A DNA stretch of 64,000 bases from assembly GCF_001423585.1 (NCBI RefSeq), contig NZ_LMOP01000009.1, positions 26,771-90,770 of the forward strand, given 5' to 3'. Made by a program: the position numbers and the translations under genes. The notes under the pieces are model-generated. The model did not search any database, was not told the DNA's origin, and saw nothing but the letters and a program-made list of their open reading frames with translations. This DNA comes from Xanthomonas sp. Leaf148. GTDB taxonomy: Bacteria; Pseudomonadota; Gammaproteobacteria; Xanthomonadales; Xanthomonadaceae. Of the stretch, positions 8,776 to 17,911 are shown piece after piece. Within the stretch, counting starts at the first letter, position 1; each line of letters opens with the position of its first letter.

Positions 8776-9651
8776 ATGCTCAAAGGTGTGCTGCTCGGTT
8801 TTGCGTGTTATGCGGCTTATTCGATCAGCGATGCCTTCGTAAAACTGCTCGAAGGAACGCTGCCGGTCTACGAGGTACTGTTCCTCGGCGCCTTGCTGAT
8901 GCTGTTGGCGGTGCCCTTCCTGAAGAAGCCCGATGACCAGCTGCGCGAACTGGTCATGGCCAAGCAGCCGGCATTGTGGCTGCTGCGTGCGCTCACTGGT
9001 GCCATCGGCAATCTCACCTCGGTGATCGCCTTCACCACTTTGCCGATGGCCGAGGCATTCGCGCTGATCTTCCTGATGCCGATCTTCGTCACCGTGCTAT
9101 CGGTGGTGTTTCTCAAGGAAGAAGTGCGCTGGCGGCGTTGGACGGCGGTGATCATCGGCTTCATCGGCGTGCTGATCGTGCTGCGTCCCGGCTTTCGGCA
9201 TCTCACTCACGGACATGTCGCGGCCATCGTGTGCGGCTTGGTCGGTGCGATCTCGGTGATCACCCTGCGCATGGCCGGGCATAGCGAAAAACGCTTGACG
9301 CTGTATGGGGCCGGCGTGATCGGCCCGCTGGTGATGGGCGGCATCCTGATGCTGCCGAGCTTCGTATGGCCGTCGCTGTATCAGTGGGGCCTGCTGGCCG
9401 GCTACGGCCTGCTCGCGGGGCTGGCTGCCATTTGCATGATGTACGCCACGCGTCTGGCACCGGTCAGCGTGGTGGCGCCCACGCAATACAGCCAGATGTT
9501 GTGGGCGATCGCATTCGGCTACTTTCTGTTCCACGACCATCTGGACTGGCCGATGGGCGTGGGCATCGCGCTGATTCTAGGGGCTGGCCTGTTTACCTTG
9601 ATCCGCGAAGAACAGGTATCGCGCTGGTGGCGCCGCACCAAGATCGTCTGA
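8776..9651 (+). CDS. EamA/DMT superfamily transporter
   Basis: A 291-residue integral membrane protein with about ten hydrophobic segments arranged as two similar halves, the hallmark of the EamA (drug/metabolite) family. Half one includes WLLRALTGAIGNLTSVIAF and ALIFLMPIFVTVLSVVFLKEE; the FLKEE motif is typical of the family. Half two ends TQYSQMLWAIAFGYFLFHD and ALILGAGLFTLIREE. The substrate cannot be told from sequence. ATG 8776 has AAGAGG six bases upstream and starts exactly at the first helix, whereas the longer open frame upstream is hydrophilic and Arg-rich, so it was not used. Confidence 0.9.
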   Translation: MLKGVLLGFACYAAYSISDAFVKLLEGTLPVYEVLFLGALLMLLAVPFLKKPDDQLRELVMAKQPALWLLRALTGAIGNLTSVIAFTTLPMAEAFALIFLMPIFVTVLSVVFLKEEVRWRRWTAVIIGFIGVLIVLRPGFRHLTHGHVAAIVCGLVGAISVITLRMAGHSEKRLTLYGAGVIGPLVMGGILMLPSFVWPSLYQWGLLAGYGLLAGLAAICMMYATRLAPVSVVAPTQYSQMLWAIAFGYFLFHDHLDWPMGVGIALILGAGLFTLIREEQVSRWWRRTKIV

Positions 9652-9671
9652 GGGCGGCGCGGTGCGCCGCG

Positions 9672-9790
9672 GGAATGGGGAATGGGGAATGGGGAATGGG
9701 GAATCGCAACGGCGCGGCTGCGCTCGTGTCGCAGTGAGCTAAAGCACTTGCTCTTGCACTTGCGATTCCCGATTCCCGATTCCCGATTCA
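9672..9790. repeat. GGGAAT/ATTCCC flanked intergenic repeat
   Basis: Four tandem GGGAATG-type units on the left and four CGATTCC-type units on the right bracket about 60 bp, giving inverted arms. The same design recurs at 62990-63096 before hslU, and half versions occur near 58026 and 51500. The right arm touches the end of the pheC gene. Confidence 0.6.
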
Positions 9791-10558
9791 AGGCCTCCGC
9801 CAGGGCTCAACAAGACGAACATACTCGCCGCTGGCCTTGCTCAGATGCAGCCACTGGTCGACGTAGGCTTTCCATGCCGTGTCGTCGCGCGGAAGCAGGA
9901 AGGCTTTTTCGCTGTATTGCAGCGGTTGCTCGGGAGCGATGGCACACAGGCCGGGCAGCCGGGCTTGCTGGTACAGTGCTTCGGACGCGTCGGTGATCAT
10001 GACGTCTGCGCGCTGGTCCAGCAGCTCCTGGAAGATGGTGGTGTTGTCGGCAAACAGGCGCAGCTGCGCGCGCGGCAATTCGCGCCGTGCAAAGGCTTCG
10101 TTGGTGCCGCCCGGCGGTTCGATCACGCGCACCTCGGGGCGATTGAGTTGCGCAACGCTGCGATAGCGCGCCTGGTCGGCGCAGCGCACCAGCGGGATCT
10201 TGCCGTCCACATCCAGCACCGTGCTGAAGCTGGCCTGGCGCTGCCGTTGCAAGGTCACCGAAATGCCGCCAACCGCAATGTCGCATCGGTCGGCCAGCAG
10301 GTCCGGTAGCAGTTGCGGCCAGCTGGTGCGCACAAACTTGGCCTGTACGCCGAGGCTATCGGCCAGCGAGTGCGCCAGCGCGATATCGCTGCCTTCGAAG
10401 CTGCCGTCGTCGCGCAACAAAGTATAGGGGCGATAGTCGCCGGTGGTGCACACCCGCACTACGCCGGCGTGCAGCACTGCGTCCAGGCGCGACACCGGCG
10501 TGGCGGCATGCGCGACACCACAGGTCAGCAGGAATGCGAGCAAGATGCGACAGCGCAT
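9788..10558 (-). CDS. pheC: Periplasmic cyclohexadienyl (prephenate/arogenate) dehydratase
   Basis: A 256-residue exported protein of the solute-binding-protein fold. It matches Pseudomonas PheC closely from memory: signal peptide (LLAFLLTCGVAHAA), RVCTTGDYRPYT, the sequence GGTNEAFARRELPRA, ADVMITDASEA and AEKAFLLPRDDTAWKAYVDQ-like ending (here SEKAFLLPRDD and VDQWLHLSK). PheC dehydrates and decarboxylates prephenate to phenylpyruvate, or arogenate to phenylalanine, in the periplasm. GTNE and the Arg-rich region after TSWP belong to the ligand site. No ABC permease genes are adjacent, which supports an enzyme over a transport receptor. Start ATG 10558 has GAGG seven bases upstream; an alternative ATG lies at 10585. 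Confidence 0.88.
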   Translation of the reverse strand: MRCRILLAFLLTCGVAHAATPVSRLDAVLHAGVVRVCTTGDYRPYTLLRDDGSFEGSDIALAHSLADSLGVQAKFVRTSWPQLLPDLLADRCDIAVGGISVTLQRQRQASFSTVLDVDGKIPLVRCADQARYRSVAQLNRPEVRVIEPPGGTNEAFARRELPRAQLRLFADNTTIFQELLDQRADVMITDASEALYQQARLPGLCAIAPEQPLQYSEKAFLLPRDDTAWKAYVDQWLHLSKASGEYVRLVEPWRRP

Positions 10559-10857
10559 GGCATGGCCTCGAAGATGAGCACGCATGATAGCGATGGTCGG
10601 CAGGGCAGTGCGCTGGATCGTTGCGACGCAGACGGTGGCATTTGGTGCGTCTGCGCCTGAGCGCTGCTTGCTGCCGGTTACCGCAGTATCCACAGAGACG
10701 AGAGGCGAACGCATTGCTGCCTGCGCTGTGCGTGGCCGCCGCGCCTCGTTGCTGAGCGACGTCAACACGGCGTTACGGTCACCGCCGTCTGGATCACAAC
10801 CCGGTAGCACCGCGCGGCCTAGCGTCGATGCATCACTCGAATCACACGGAGCCATTC

Positions 10858-11073
10858 ATGCACCTCAACCCACGCACTGCTCGCCCGATGAGCGCTTTTA
10901 CGGCAGACATGCCGGCCCATGGCACCCCCGATCCGGATACGAACGGGGACGAGATCCCGGTCGAAGAGCAGCCGCCGCAACAAGGCGGATTGCGCGAGGA
11001 GGTTGGCAATCTCGAAGAGGATGACAGCAACGCGCTACCCGGTCGTGTTGGCGGTGGCCTTGCTGGTGGGTGA
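10858..11073 (+). CDS. Small acidic protein of unknown function
   Basis: A 71-residue hydrophilic protein rich in Asp, Glu, Pro and Gly (DPDTNGDEIPVEEQPP; GNLEEDDSN), probably unstructured. ATG 10858 has CGGAG upstream at suitable distance, which supports translation; ATG 10828 in the same frame is an alternative. It resembles small hypothetical proteins common in xanthomonads but I cannot assign a role. Confidence 0.5.
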   Translation: MHLNPRTARPMSAFTADMPAHGTPDPDTNGDEIPVEEQPPQQGGLREEVGNLEEDDSNALPGRVGGGLAGG

Positions 11074-11510
11074 GGGCGTGATGGCAAGCTGCGTAGGCAT
11101 GCCGATGGCAGGTTGAAGCGGGTCAGTGGTGCTCTGCCGGGCTAATTGAGCTCTTGATGCGGCGCTTGCTGTGATGTCGCCAAATCAAGAGGTTTTGCGT
11201 GGAAGGCGCCTTTACGAAGTGAGCAGGGACGACTTCGGCCACCGGCGAAAGTGCAGATGCTTCGTCCTGCCTCTCACTGCACTCCCGCGTGGGGCCCCGG
11301 CCCGCGTGTGGCGCGGGCGCTCCCACGTTTGCGAGCCAGCGGCGCAAGCAGGGGCCCCTCGCCTCGGCTGGAGAGGGGCTTCGATCGCTTCGCCGCATGT
11401 AGGTTGTGCTGCGGAGCTATGGTGAGTCACGCATTTGCACGCGACCATTAAGCGCGCAGCACGTCAGCCACCCATTACGTCACTACATGTCCCAACTCCG
11501 GACTCCCCAC
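11074..11510. other. Intergenic region, no supported gene
   Basis: About 440 bp with GC-rich palindromic segments (for example GCCCGCGTGTGGCGCGGGC near 11299). Open frames on both strands lack start signals. It separates a small gene from the 3' end of the convergent expansin-fusion gene and may hold terminators. Confidence 0.45.
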
Positions 11511-13283
11511 TCACGGAAACTGCACACTGCCAGGCTTGAAATATGCCGGGTGACTGCCGTCTTCGTAGAGCGCGGGAATCGTGTCGAGGATCGCCTTGCC
11601 GCGGATATCGGTGATGCGGATGGACAGCTGCTGATTACCCAGTTGTTCGCCGAGGAAATGGTTGTAATCCATCTTCTGCAGGCTCTTCCAGGTGCTGCCC
11701 TGTTTCACTTCGAACTTGACCACCGGGTAGGCGTGGTTGCGTACCTGGATCGCCGCCCACCAGCGTGAGCTGCCTTCTTTGATGCGGTACTGCACATTGC
11801 CGGTGACCGGGGCGCGCACCATCTTCCAGCTGATCGGAATGCGCCCGTCCACCATGTTGCCGATCGCTGCAAAGGCGTTGTGCGACAGGTCCAGACCACC
11901 GGAAGCGCCTTCCGGATACAGGTCGGTGACATATACGGTGGTCTTGCCCTTGGGACCGGTCACTTCCAGATAGGCGCCGGCCATCGCTGCTTTGACGCCG
12001 CCGAAGTTCAGCTGCGTCGGGTTGAGTGCGGTGATGAACGCGGTGCTCGGGATCGGATCCAGCAGCAGCGCACCGCCGGAGTAGCCGGAACCGGTATACG
12101 TCGCGGTGCCGGTGAAGGTGCTGTCCCACGTCGTGGCCTTGCTGACATTCTTTGCGCCAGCACGCGGTGCCGATGCAGTTACCGACGCTGCAGGTGCGAT
12201 GCCCCAGGCCTGATGCAACACCTGCAGCTTGTCTGCACGCGGACTGCCATCTCGCGCCAGCAGGCCGCCATTGTTGGCATTGCCCACCTCCCAGCTGCCG
12301 AGAAACGCACTGCGCAATCCGCTGTTGGCAAGATAGGCGCTGAGCGCGGTTTGCCATGCCGGGTCGCGTGGATCGCCATCGCCCAGACCCCCGCCGATGC
12401 TGACCGGAACCACGGCGTGGTTGCGCGCAAATTGCCCGAAGTCGCGCTGCCACGTGGCAGGCAACGCCTGTGCAAAATCCGGTGCGGCAAACGCAGTGGC
12501 CGCATCGCGATCCGGGCCGGCCAGCTTGGGCATCAACACCAGGTGTCGCGATGCGATGCGCAGCGGCGCGCAGGCCAGCGGCTGCAGATTGCTGCCAGCG
12601 GCCTTGCGTGCGGAATCGCTGCACAGTGCATTGCTGCCGACACCTTCCACGCCCACCACCCAGCGCGGCGCCTGCGCCAGCACGGCGGTTGCTGCGCGCG
12701 CTGCAACACGATTCCAGTCCGCCTCTGCGGCGTTTCCGGCCCAGTTGGCATTGCGATACCCGCTACTGCCAAGATCGATGCCGATAACACCCGCGGTGTC
12801 GCGGTAGTCACGTGCCAGCCTGGTCAGGCCGCGCATCCATGCCTGCTGTTGCGTGCCCAGCTGCGGTGCACTGTCATCGCAGCGGCCATCGGCAAACGCA
12901 AACATCACCTGCATGCCGCGCTGGGATGCGGCGCGCACCACCGCATCGAGCAGCTGCGATGCAGTCAAACCGCGCAATGCCGGGTCGCCGGCAACGTCTG
13001 CAGCCGCCACTGGCGTGGGCTGTAGCGCCGCCGCGCAGATTGGCAGGCGCACGGCGTTGATGTCGGCGGCCTGCATCTGATCCAGTACCTGGGCCAGCGT
13101 GCTGTCGCGCAAACCGGCAGCTGCCAGCGCAGTGCGGTCAAAACCGGGCCAGGTCACCCCGCGAATCTGCAGCGTCTGGCCTTGCGCATCGACAAGTCGG
13201 CCCTGCGGATCGACCTGCACGGCCAGCGCGGTCACGGGAGCCAGCAATGCGAGTGCGAGCAATAGATGGGTGCGAGTTTGCAT
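11511..13283 (-). CDS. Catalytically degenerate GH5 cellulase fused to an expansin (EXLX1-like)
   Basis: A 590-residue exported protein. Residues 1-21 are a signal peptide. Residues 22-360 align with the GH5 domain of EngXCA at 33120-34565, but every catalytic position has changed: the NEP acid/base motif is GSS (about 172-174), the nucleophile GEF is SIG (about 295-297), the paired His is ALA/ASP context (FAFADG) and HVYGPD is KLAGPD. Residues 385-590 are an almost complete bacterial expansin very close to Bacillus YoaJ/EXLX1: GTATYTGSGYSGGALLLDPIP, the key Asp in GLDLSHNAF (465), and the CBM63 surface residues Trp508, Trp509 and Tyr540. Expansins loosen cellulose without hydrolysis. AGGAGA precedes ATG 13283. 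The GH5 part probably serves as a wall-binding or spacer module; that is inference. Confidence 0.92.
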   Translation of the reverse strand: MQTRTHLLLALALLAPVTALAVQVDPQGRLVDAQGQTLQIRGVTWPGFDRTALAAAGLRDSTLAQVLDQMQAADINAVRLPICAAALQPTPVAAADVAGDPALRGLTASQLLDAVVRAASQRGMQVMFAFADGRCDDSAPQLGTQQQAWMRGLTRLARDYRDTAGVIGIDLGSSGYRNANWAGNAAEADWNRVAARAATAVLAQAPRWVVGVEGVGSNALCSDSARKAAGSNLQPLACAPLRIASRHLVLMPKLAGPDRDAATAFAAPDFAQALPATWQRDFGQFARNHAVVPVSIGGGLGDGDPRDPAWQTALSAYLANSGLRSAFLGSWEVGNANNGGLLARDGSPRADKLQVLHQAWGIAPAASVTASAPRAGAKNVSKATTWDSTFTGTATYTGSGYSGGALLLDPIPSTAFITALNPTQLNFGGVKAAMAGAYLEVTGPKGKTTVYVTDLYPEGASGGLDLSHNAFAAIGNMVDGRIPISWKMVRAPVTGNVQYRIKEGSSRWWAAIQVRNHAYPVVKFEVKQGSTWKSLQKMDYNHFLGEQLGNQQLSIRITDIRGKAILDTIPALYEDGSHPAYFKPGSVQFP

Positions 13284-13847
13284 GAAAGTCTCCTGGGTGA
13301 CGGCTGCGCAGGAGATCAGCAATTGCCACGCCCGGTCCGTGCGCGCAGTCAAGGAAGCGGACGGGAGTATGTATGCCACCGTGAGCAGACGGTCGCACTG
13401 GAATGGGGATCGCTGTTTGTGCGAGATGCCGCACCAATGTCATCTGGCTCGGCATGGTCGTACCGGATGGCCGGCGTATGACCGGCTGCTGGTGATTGCA
13501 TGACAGCCACACGCTGTAATGCTGGATGACAGTCGGTGAACCTGTGGGCCGGCAGCGTAGTGCAGCGGCGGCGCATGGCAATGCCACTGACGCCGAAGGT
13601 TTCGGCGCTCGCATCGAAGCACGCCTACGGCACATGCAACAGGCCGTGCACCGCGCGCAGGCAGCGAATCTGGTTGGCTCGCTCGATCTGTGCCGCAAAG
13701 CAGGCTTCGCAATGCGATTCCATTGCTTGAGTGGCTGCACGTCGCCGCGATGAAGGCCACTGTCAGCTGAGCGTGCCGGTGCGTTGGCGTTGACGCCGAT
13801 GAGGCGGGGCCGGATGCTCGCCGCCATCCACTGCCACGGCCTGCCGC
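13284..13847. other. Intergenic region, no supported gene
   Basis: About 560 bp between two divergent genes. No frame has a credible start, signal or recognisable domain. It should contain the promoters for the expansin-fusion gene and the corA-like gene. I looked for a CAP/Clp-like palindrome near the expansin start and saw none convincing. Confidence 0.4.
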
Positions 13848-14759
13848 ATGATCACGACCCACCCGATTGCCGGAACCCACCACGCACAAGGTTACTGGGT
13901 CGACCTGTGCCAGCCCAGTCCGCAAGAGTTGGCCGACGCCGCCAAGCAGGTAGGGTTTGCGCTGCCCGACCGTGCGGCTATCGGCGAGATCGAATTCAGC
14001 AGCCGGGTGCGCCGCCAGGGCGATGTGCTGTTTCTCAATGTGCCGCGTTTCCAGGACGACGATGGCCCGACCGCACCGCTAGGGTTTGCGCTGTCGCCGA
14101 GCATGCTGGTGACCCAGCGCGAGCAGCGCATCGGCTCGCTGGACGCGTTGGTCGCGCGGTTGGAGCACGAGCCCTGCCACAGTTCCGACGACTTGCTGCT
14201 GCGCATGTTCGATCAATTGGTCGGGCGCCTGGCAGACCGCCTGGAAGCGCTCGAAGCCCAGGTCACCGAGACCACGCGGCAGGTGTTCGACAACCCGCAC
14301 ACCACCAAGGATCTGGAACGCATGCTGCACCAGGTGGGTGGCATGGGCCGCCAGCTGGGCGGGCTGCACAACGCCGGGCAGGGCATGCTGCGTTTGATTA
14401 CTTATCTGGACGGCGCCGCGCCGGACTGGTTCGCCGCCGATGCGGCCAAGCGCATCGGAATGCTGCACAAGGACCTGACCACCTTGAGCGAATTTCAGCA
14501 GCACATGGACGACCGCATCGAATTCCTGCTCGACAGCGTGCTGGGCATGATCAACATGGATCAGAACAACGTGATGAAGGTGATGGCGGTGGCGTCGGTG
14601 GTTGGCATTCCGCCTACCGTGCTGGTCGGCATCTGGGGTATGAACTTCGCCTACATGCCCGAGCTCAAGGGGCACGACGCGTATTTCTGGGCGCTGGGCG
14701 TCATCGCACTGAGCGTGGTGATTCCGCTGGCATGGTTCCGCAAGCGCGGCTGGGTGTGA
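13848..14759 (+). CDS. CorA family divalent cation transporter
   Basis: A 303-residue protein of the CorA metal transporter superfamily. A long cytoplasmic domain with helical segments (LLLRMFDQLVGRLADRLEALE; DDRIEFLLDSVLGMINMDQNNVMKVM) is followed by two C-terminal membrane helices. Between them is the signature GMN (WGMNFAYMPEL, about residue 264), which forms the selectivity filter of the pentameric channel, so Mg2+ (or Zn2+/Co2+ in ZntB-type members) uptake is expected. The short periplasmic loop carries MPEL as in classical CorA. Start ATG 13848 begins a normal-length protein. Confidence 0.9.
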   Translation: MITTHPIAGTHHAQGYWVDLCQPSPQELADAAKQVGFALPDRAAIGEIEFSSRVRRQGDVLFLNVPRFQDDDGPTAPLGFALSPSMLVTQREQRIGSLDALVARLEHEPCHSSDDLLLRMFDQLVGRLADRLEALEAQVTETTRQVFDNPHTTKDLERMLHQVGGMGRQLGGLHNAGQGMLRLITYLDGAAPDWFAADAAKRIGMLHKDLTTLSEFQQHMDDRIEFLLDSVLGMINMDQNNVMKVMAVASVVGIPPTVLVGIWGMNFAYMPELKGHDAYFWALGVIALSVVIPLAWFRKRGWV

Positions 14760-14775
14760 TGCACACCACTACCTC

Positions 14776-14803
14776 GTAGGAGCGCACCCGGGCGCGAGGG
14801 CAG
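14776..14803. repeat. Half copy of the GTAGGAGCG palindromic repeat
   Basis: GTAGGAGCGCACCCGGGCGCG followed by AGGGC. It matches the left half of the full palindrome at 32900-32967. It lies just after the CorA stop and may form part of its transcript end. Confidence 0.55.
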
Positions 14804-14917
14804 TGGCGATAGACCCACATCGCGTCCAACTGCGCTTCTACAACACATGCGCCACCAACGCACTGCGCATGCGCATGAAGTGCCAGCCACGCAACCGCGC
14901 GGCTGGGCACCATACGA

Positions 14918-15613
14918 TCAGCCCTTGGCCTGGAAACTGGCTTCTTCGTACGGCTGCACCACCACCCAGCCTTCGCCGGCGAAGCGCATCTGCAGGCTTT
15001 CGCCCGAGCCGCGACCGAACAGCGTGCCGATCGACACATCGGTCACCAGCTCCGGGGTCAATGTGCCGGACCACGCCACCGTGGCGTTGGGGTCGGTAAA
15101 CACCGGGCCGCTGGCGGCAGTTACCGGCAGGGTCAGTGGCTCGTAGTGGGAGGTGATCGCCACGATGCCGTGGCCGCTCAGGCGCACGTTGAACAGGCCG
15201 CCGGAGAGCATGCCGGCCACTTTGCGCATCATCGTGATCTTGTGCTCGACGCCGGATTCGAACGCCAGCACATCGTTGCCGTTGACGAAGATCGCCTCGC
15301 CATTCAAACGCAGCAGCGTGACCAGCTTGCCGAGGTCGGCCAGATACACGCGGCCCTGGCCTTCGGCCTTCATCAGCTGCATGCCTTCGCCGCTGACCGC
15401 TTTTTTCAGCAGGTTGCCCAGCCCCTGTTCCAGCAAACCCTCGCGGGTGAACTTGACGTTGCCAGTGCGCGCAACCATGGCGCCGGCCTTGGACCACACC
15501 ATGCCATCCAGGCGCACTTCCAGCAGATGCGGGTTTTCCAGCTCGAACGGATCGGGGCTGATGTCCTTTTCCTTGGAGTGGGCGAGAAATTCGTTGAGCG
15601 TGCGTACGGCCAT
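14918..15613 (-). CDS. AIM24 family protein
   Basis: A 231-residue protein of the AIM24/TIGR00266-like group. Beta-rich sequence with many glycines: LEVRLDGMVWSKAGAMVARTG, FTREGLLEQGLGNLLKKAV, GQGRVYLADLGKLVTLLRL and FESGVEHKITMMRKVAGMLSG are the conserved blocks. Members have a double beta-helix-like barrel. No enzymatic role is known and the function in bacteria is unclear. No signal peptide or membrane segment is present, so it is cytoplasmic. Start ATG 15613 is preceded by GGGA; the longer open frame upstream is Arg-rich and not coding-like. Confidence 0.85.
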   Translation of the reverse strand: MAVRTLNEFLAHSKEKDISPDPFELENPHLLEVRLDGMVWSKAGAMVARTGNVKFTREGLLEQGLGNLLKKAVSGEGMQLMKAEGQGRVYLADLGKLVTLLRLNGEAIFVNGNDVLAFESGVEHKITMMRKVAGMLSGGLFNVRLSGHGIVAITSHYEPLTLPVTAASGPVFTDPNATVAWSGTLTPELVTDVSIGTLFGRGSGESLQMRFAGEGWVVVQPYEEASFQAKG

Positions 15614-15811
15614 GGGTCCATCCCTAGTACGTGAAAGAGTGCGCATGATACGCGGCCTGCGTGTCGGCGGCTTCTGCGTGCGCACGCCTGCTGCTTGCGG
15701 TTGCCGCAGGTCGACGCAGCGTTGAGTGCGCTGCCTCGGCGCACGCGTGGCGCTGCGCTCCACGTTGCCGAACGCGTTTAAAGTGCGGTTCCTCTCACGC
15801 ACGCGACTGGC

Positions 15812-17911
15812 ATGGCAACACGACGCAAGCTGTGGATCTGTGCAGTGCTGGTAGCAACCACGACCGCAGTGCTGGCGAGCTGGTGGTGGATGCCGGCGCC
15901 AACGGCAGTGCCGCAAGTACAGGGTCCGGCTGCGACGCCGTTGGGTTGGTCGGCACGGCTGCAGTGGGTGTCCGGCAACGGAGTGCGTGGCGCGCAGGAT
16001 GGCCGCGCGGCCGACGCGCAGTTTGCCGACCCCTATGGTCTTGCGATCGATGCGCACGGCACGCTGTACATCGCCGACGGTGGCGACAACAACCGTGTCC
16101 GCACCGTGCTCGCCAACGGCAGCGTGCAGACCCTTGCTGGCGGGCGGGAAGGTTTTGCCGATGGCATCGGCACGGCCGCAGCGTTCAATACGCCCTCGGG
16201 GATCGCCTTCGACACGGCCGGCAATCTGTACATCGCCGATACCGGCAATCACGCGATCCGCAAGCGCACGCCGCAAGGCGTGGTGACCACCCTCGCTGGC
16301 GACGGCAGTGCAGGATTTCGCGATGGTGCGGCGGCGCAGGCGCGCTTCAATGGGCCGATCGGCGTGGCGGTGGATGCGCAGGGGCGCGTGTATGTCGCCG
16401 ATACCTACAACGACCGCATTCGCGTCATTGAGCCTGGCGGTCAGGTGCGCACGCTAGCCGGTGGCGCCTTGCCCGGCATGGCCGATGGCGTCGGCGACCA
16501 AGCGCGCTTCGATACCCCGACCGATCTCAAGGTGGATGCCCACGGTGTGGTGTGGGTGGCGGACATGCGCAACGATGCGATCCGCCGTATCGACGCCGAT
16601 GGCAGCGTCAGTACCTTGGTCGGCGGCGATCCTGCCGACCTCAGCCCGCTGTTGTATCGACCGATGACACTCGCCATCACCCACGACGGCGTGCTGTACG
16701 TGGGCGATGCAAGCGGTCGCGTGTTGCAGGTGACGCGCGCCGGGCATGTGGTGACGATGAGCGGCGAGAATGTGATGCAACGCCTGTCGCGCCCGGCGGG
16801 GATTGTGGTGGATGCGCAGGGCGCGGTGTATGTCAGCGATGCGGGAAGCGCACGCGTGCATCGGCTGGTGCCGGCAACGGCGACGAACGTTGACGACACG
16901 CCCGTGGTCGGGCCGGCCGACGCGCAGCCCTTGCCCATCACCCAAGGCCGCTGGCCGTTGCAACCGCAGGCCGGCTGGCACGAGGTGGTCGGCACGCTCG
17001 GCGAAGTGCGCGGCAACTACCAGGGACTCAGCCGCGATCATCTGCATGCGGGCCTGGATATCCGCGGCGATGTCGGTCAGACGGTCTTCGCGATTGCCGA
17101 TGCCAAGGTGTCCAGCCCCAATGCCAGTTGGGGGCTTGAGCAACTGGGCGAAGGCATGGTGCTGGACACAATCGGCTACATCCATCTGCGCGTGGGCCGC
17201 ACCGCGCAAGGCAAGCCGCTGGACTCGCAACGTCTCCAGTTGGTGAGCGATGTGGACGGCAAGCCCGAACGCATGCGCGTACTGCGCGGCACGCGATTTT
17301 GCGCCGGCGATGCGCTGGGTACGCTCAATGGCATGGCGCATGTGCATCTGACCGTGGGCGCCAACGGCTTCGAGCGCAATGCGGTGCAGCTGGGGTTTGT
17401 GGGCTACGCAGATCATGTGGCGCCGCGCATCGACAAGGTGAGCCTGCTCGATGCTGCGGGTCAGCCATTACCGGTGACCAACGGCGTGGTGCAGGTGCCG
17501 CGCGCGGCGGCGGTGCAGATCGTGGTGGAGGCTTGGGATCAGGTGGATCGCAATCTGCCGCGGCGCCGGCTGGGGCTGTACGCACTGGGCTATCAAGTGC
17601 TGGATGCGCAGGGCGTGGCACTGCCGGGCGAGGCCGCGCCGCGCATGACGATCGTGTTCGACCGCATGCCCGCCGATCCGGCTGCGGTACTCACCGCTTA
17701 TGCGCCCGACAGCGGCATCACCGTGCATGGCAGCGCGGTGACGCGGTTCCGCTATCTGGTCAGCAACACGGTGCGCGATGGCCGTCTCGGCAACGGGCAG
17801 TGGCAGGCCGGTGCGTTGGCACCGGGCGACTACACGCTGCGCATTACCGCACGCGATTACAGCGGCAATACAGCGATGACCAATCGGGATCTGCGCGTGC
17901 GGGTGGAATGA
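15812..17911 (+). CDS. NHL-repeat beta-propeller fused to an M23-like domain
   Basis: A 699-residue exported or anchored protein. One membrane segment at about 8-25 is followed by at least five NHL repeats (about 45-350), each with blocks like GLAIDAHGTLYIADGGDNNRVR and TPSGIAFDTAGNLYIADTGNHAIRK, forming a propeller. Residues about 390-530 resemble a LytM/M23 zinc metallopeptidase: DHLHAGLDIRG supplies HxxxD (about 411) and AHVHLTV supplies HxH (about 510), so all zinc-ligand positions look present. The remaining C-terminus is beta-rich and Ig-like. M23 enzymes cut peptidoglycan cross-links, but this copy has inserts and its activity is not proven. The pairing of the two domains is unusual. 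Confidence 0.82.
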   Translation: MATRRKLWICAVLVATTTAVLASWWWMPAPTAVPQVQGPAATPLGWSARLQWVSGNGVRGAQDGRAADAQFADPYGLAIDAHGTLYIADGGDNNRVRTVLANGSVQTLAGGREGFADGIGTAAAFNTPSGIAFDTAGNLYIADTGNHAIRKRTPQGVVTTLAGDGSAGFRDGAAAQARFNGPIGVAVDAQGRVYVADTYNDRIRVIEPGGQVRTLAGGALPGMADGVGDQARFDTPTDLKVDAHGVVWVADMRNDAIRRIDADGSVSTLVGGDPADLSPLLYRPMTLAITHDGVLYVGDASGRVLQVTRAGHVVTMSGENVMQRLSRPAGIVVDAQGAVYVSDAGSARVHRLVPATATNVDDTPVVGPADAQPLPITQGRWPLQPQAGWHEVVGTLGEVRGNYQGLSRDHLHAGLDIRGDVGQTVFAIADAKVSSPNASWGLEQLGEGMVLDTIGYIHLRVGRTAQGKPLDSQRLQLVSDVDGKPERMRVLRGTRFCAGDALGTLNGMAHVHLTVGANGFERNAVQLGFVGYADHVAPRIDKVSLLDAAGQPLPVTNGVVQVPRAAAVQIVVEAWDQVDRNLPRRRLGLYALGYQVLDAQGVALPGEAAPRMTIVFDRMPADPAAVLTAYAPDSGITVHGSAVTRFRYLVSNTVRDGRLGNGQWQAGALAPGDYTLRITARDYSGNTAMTNRDLRVRVE

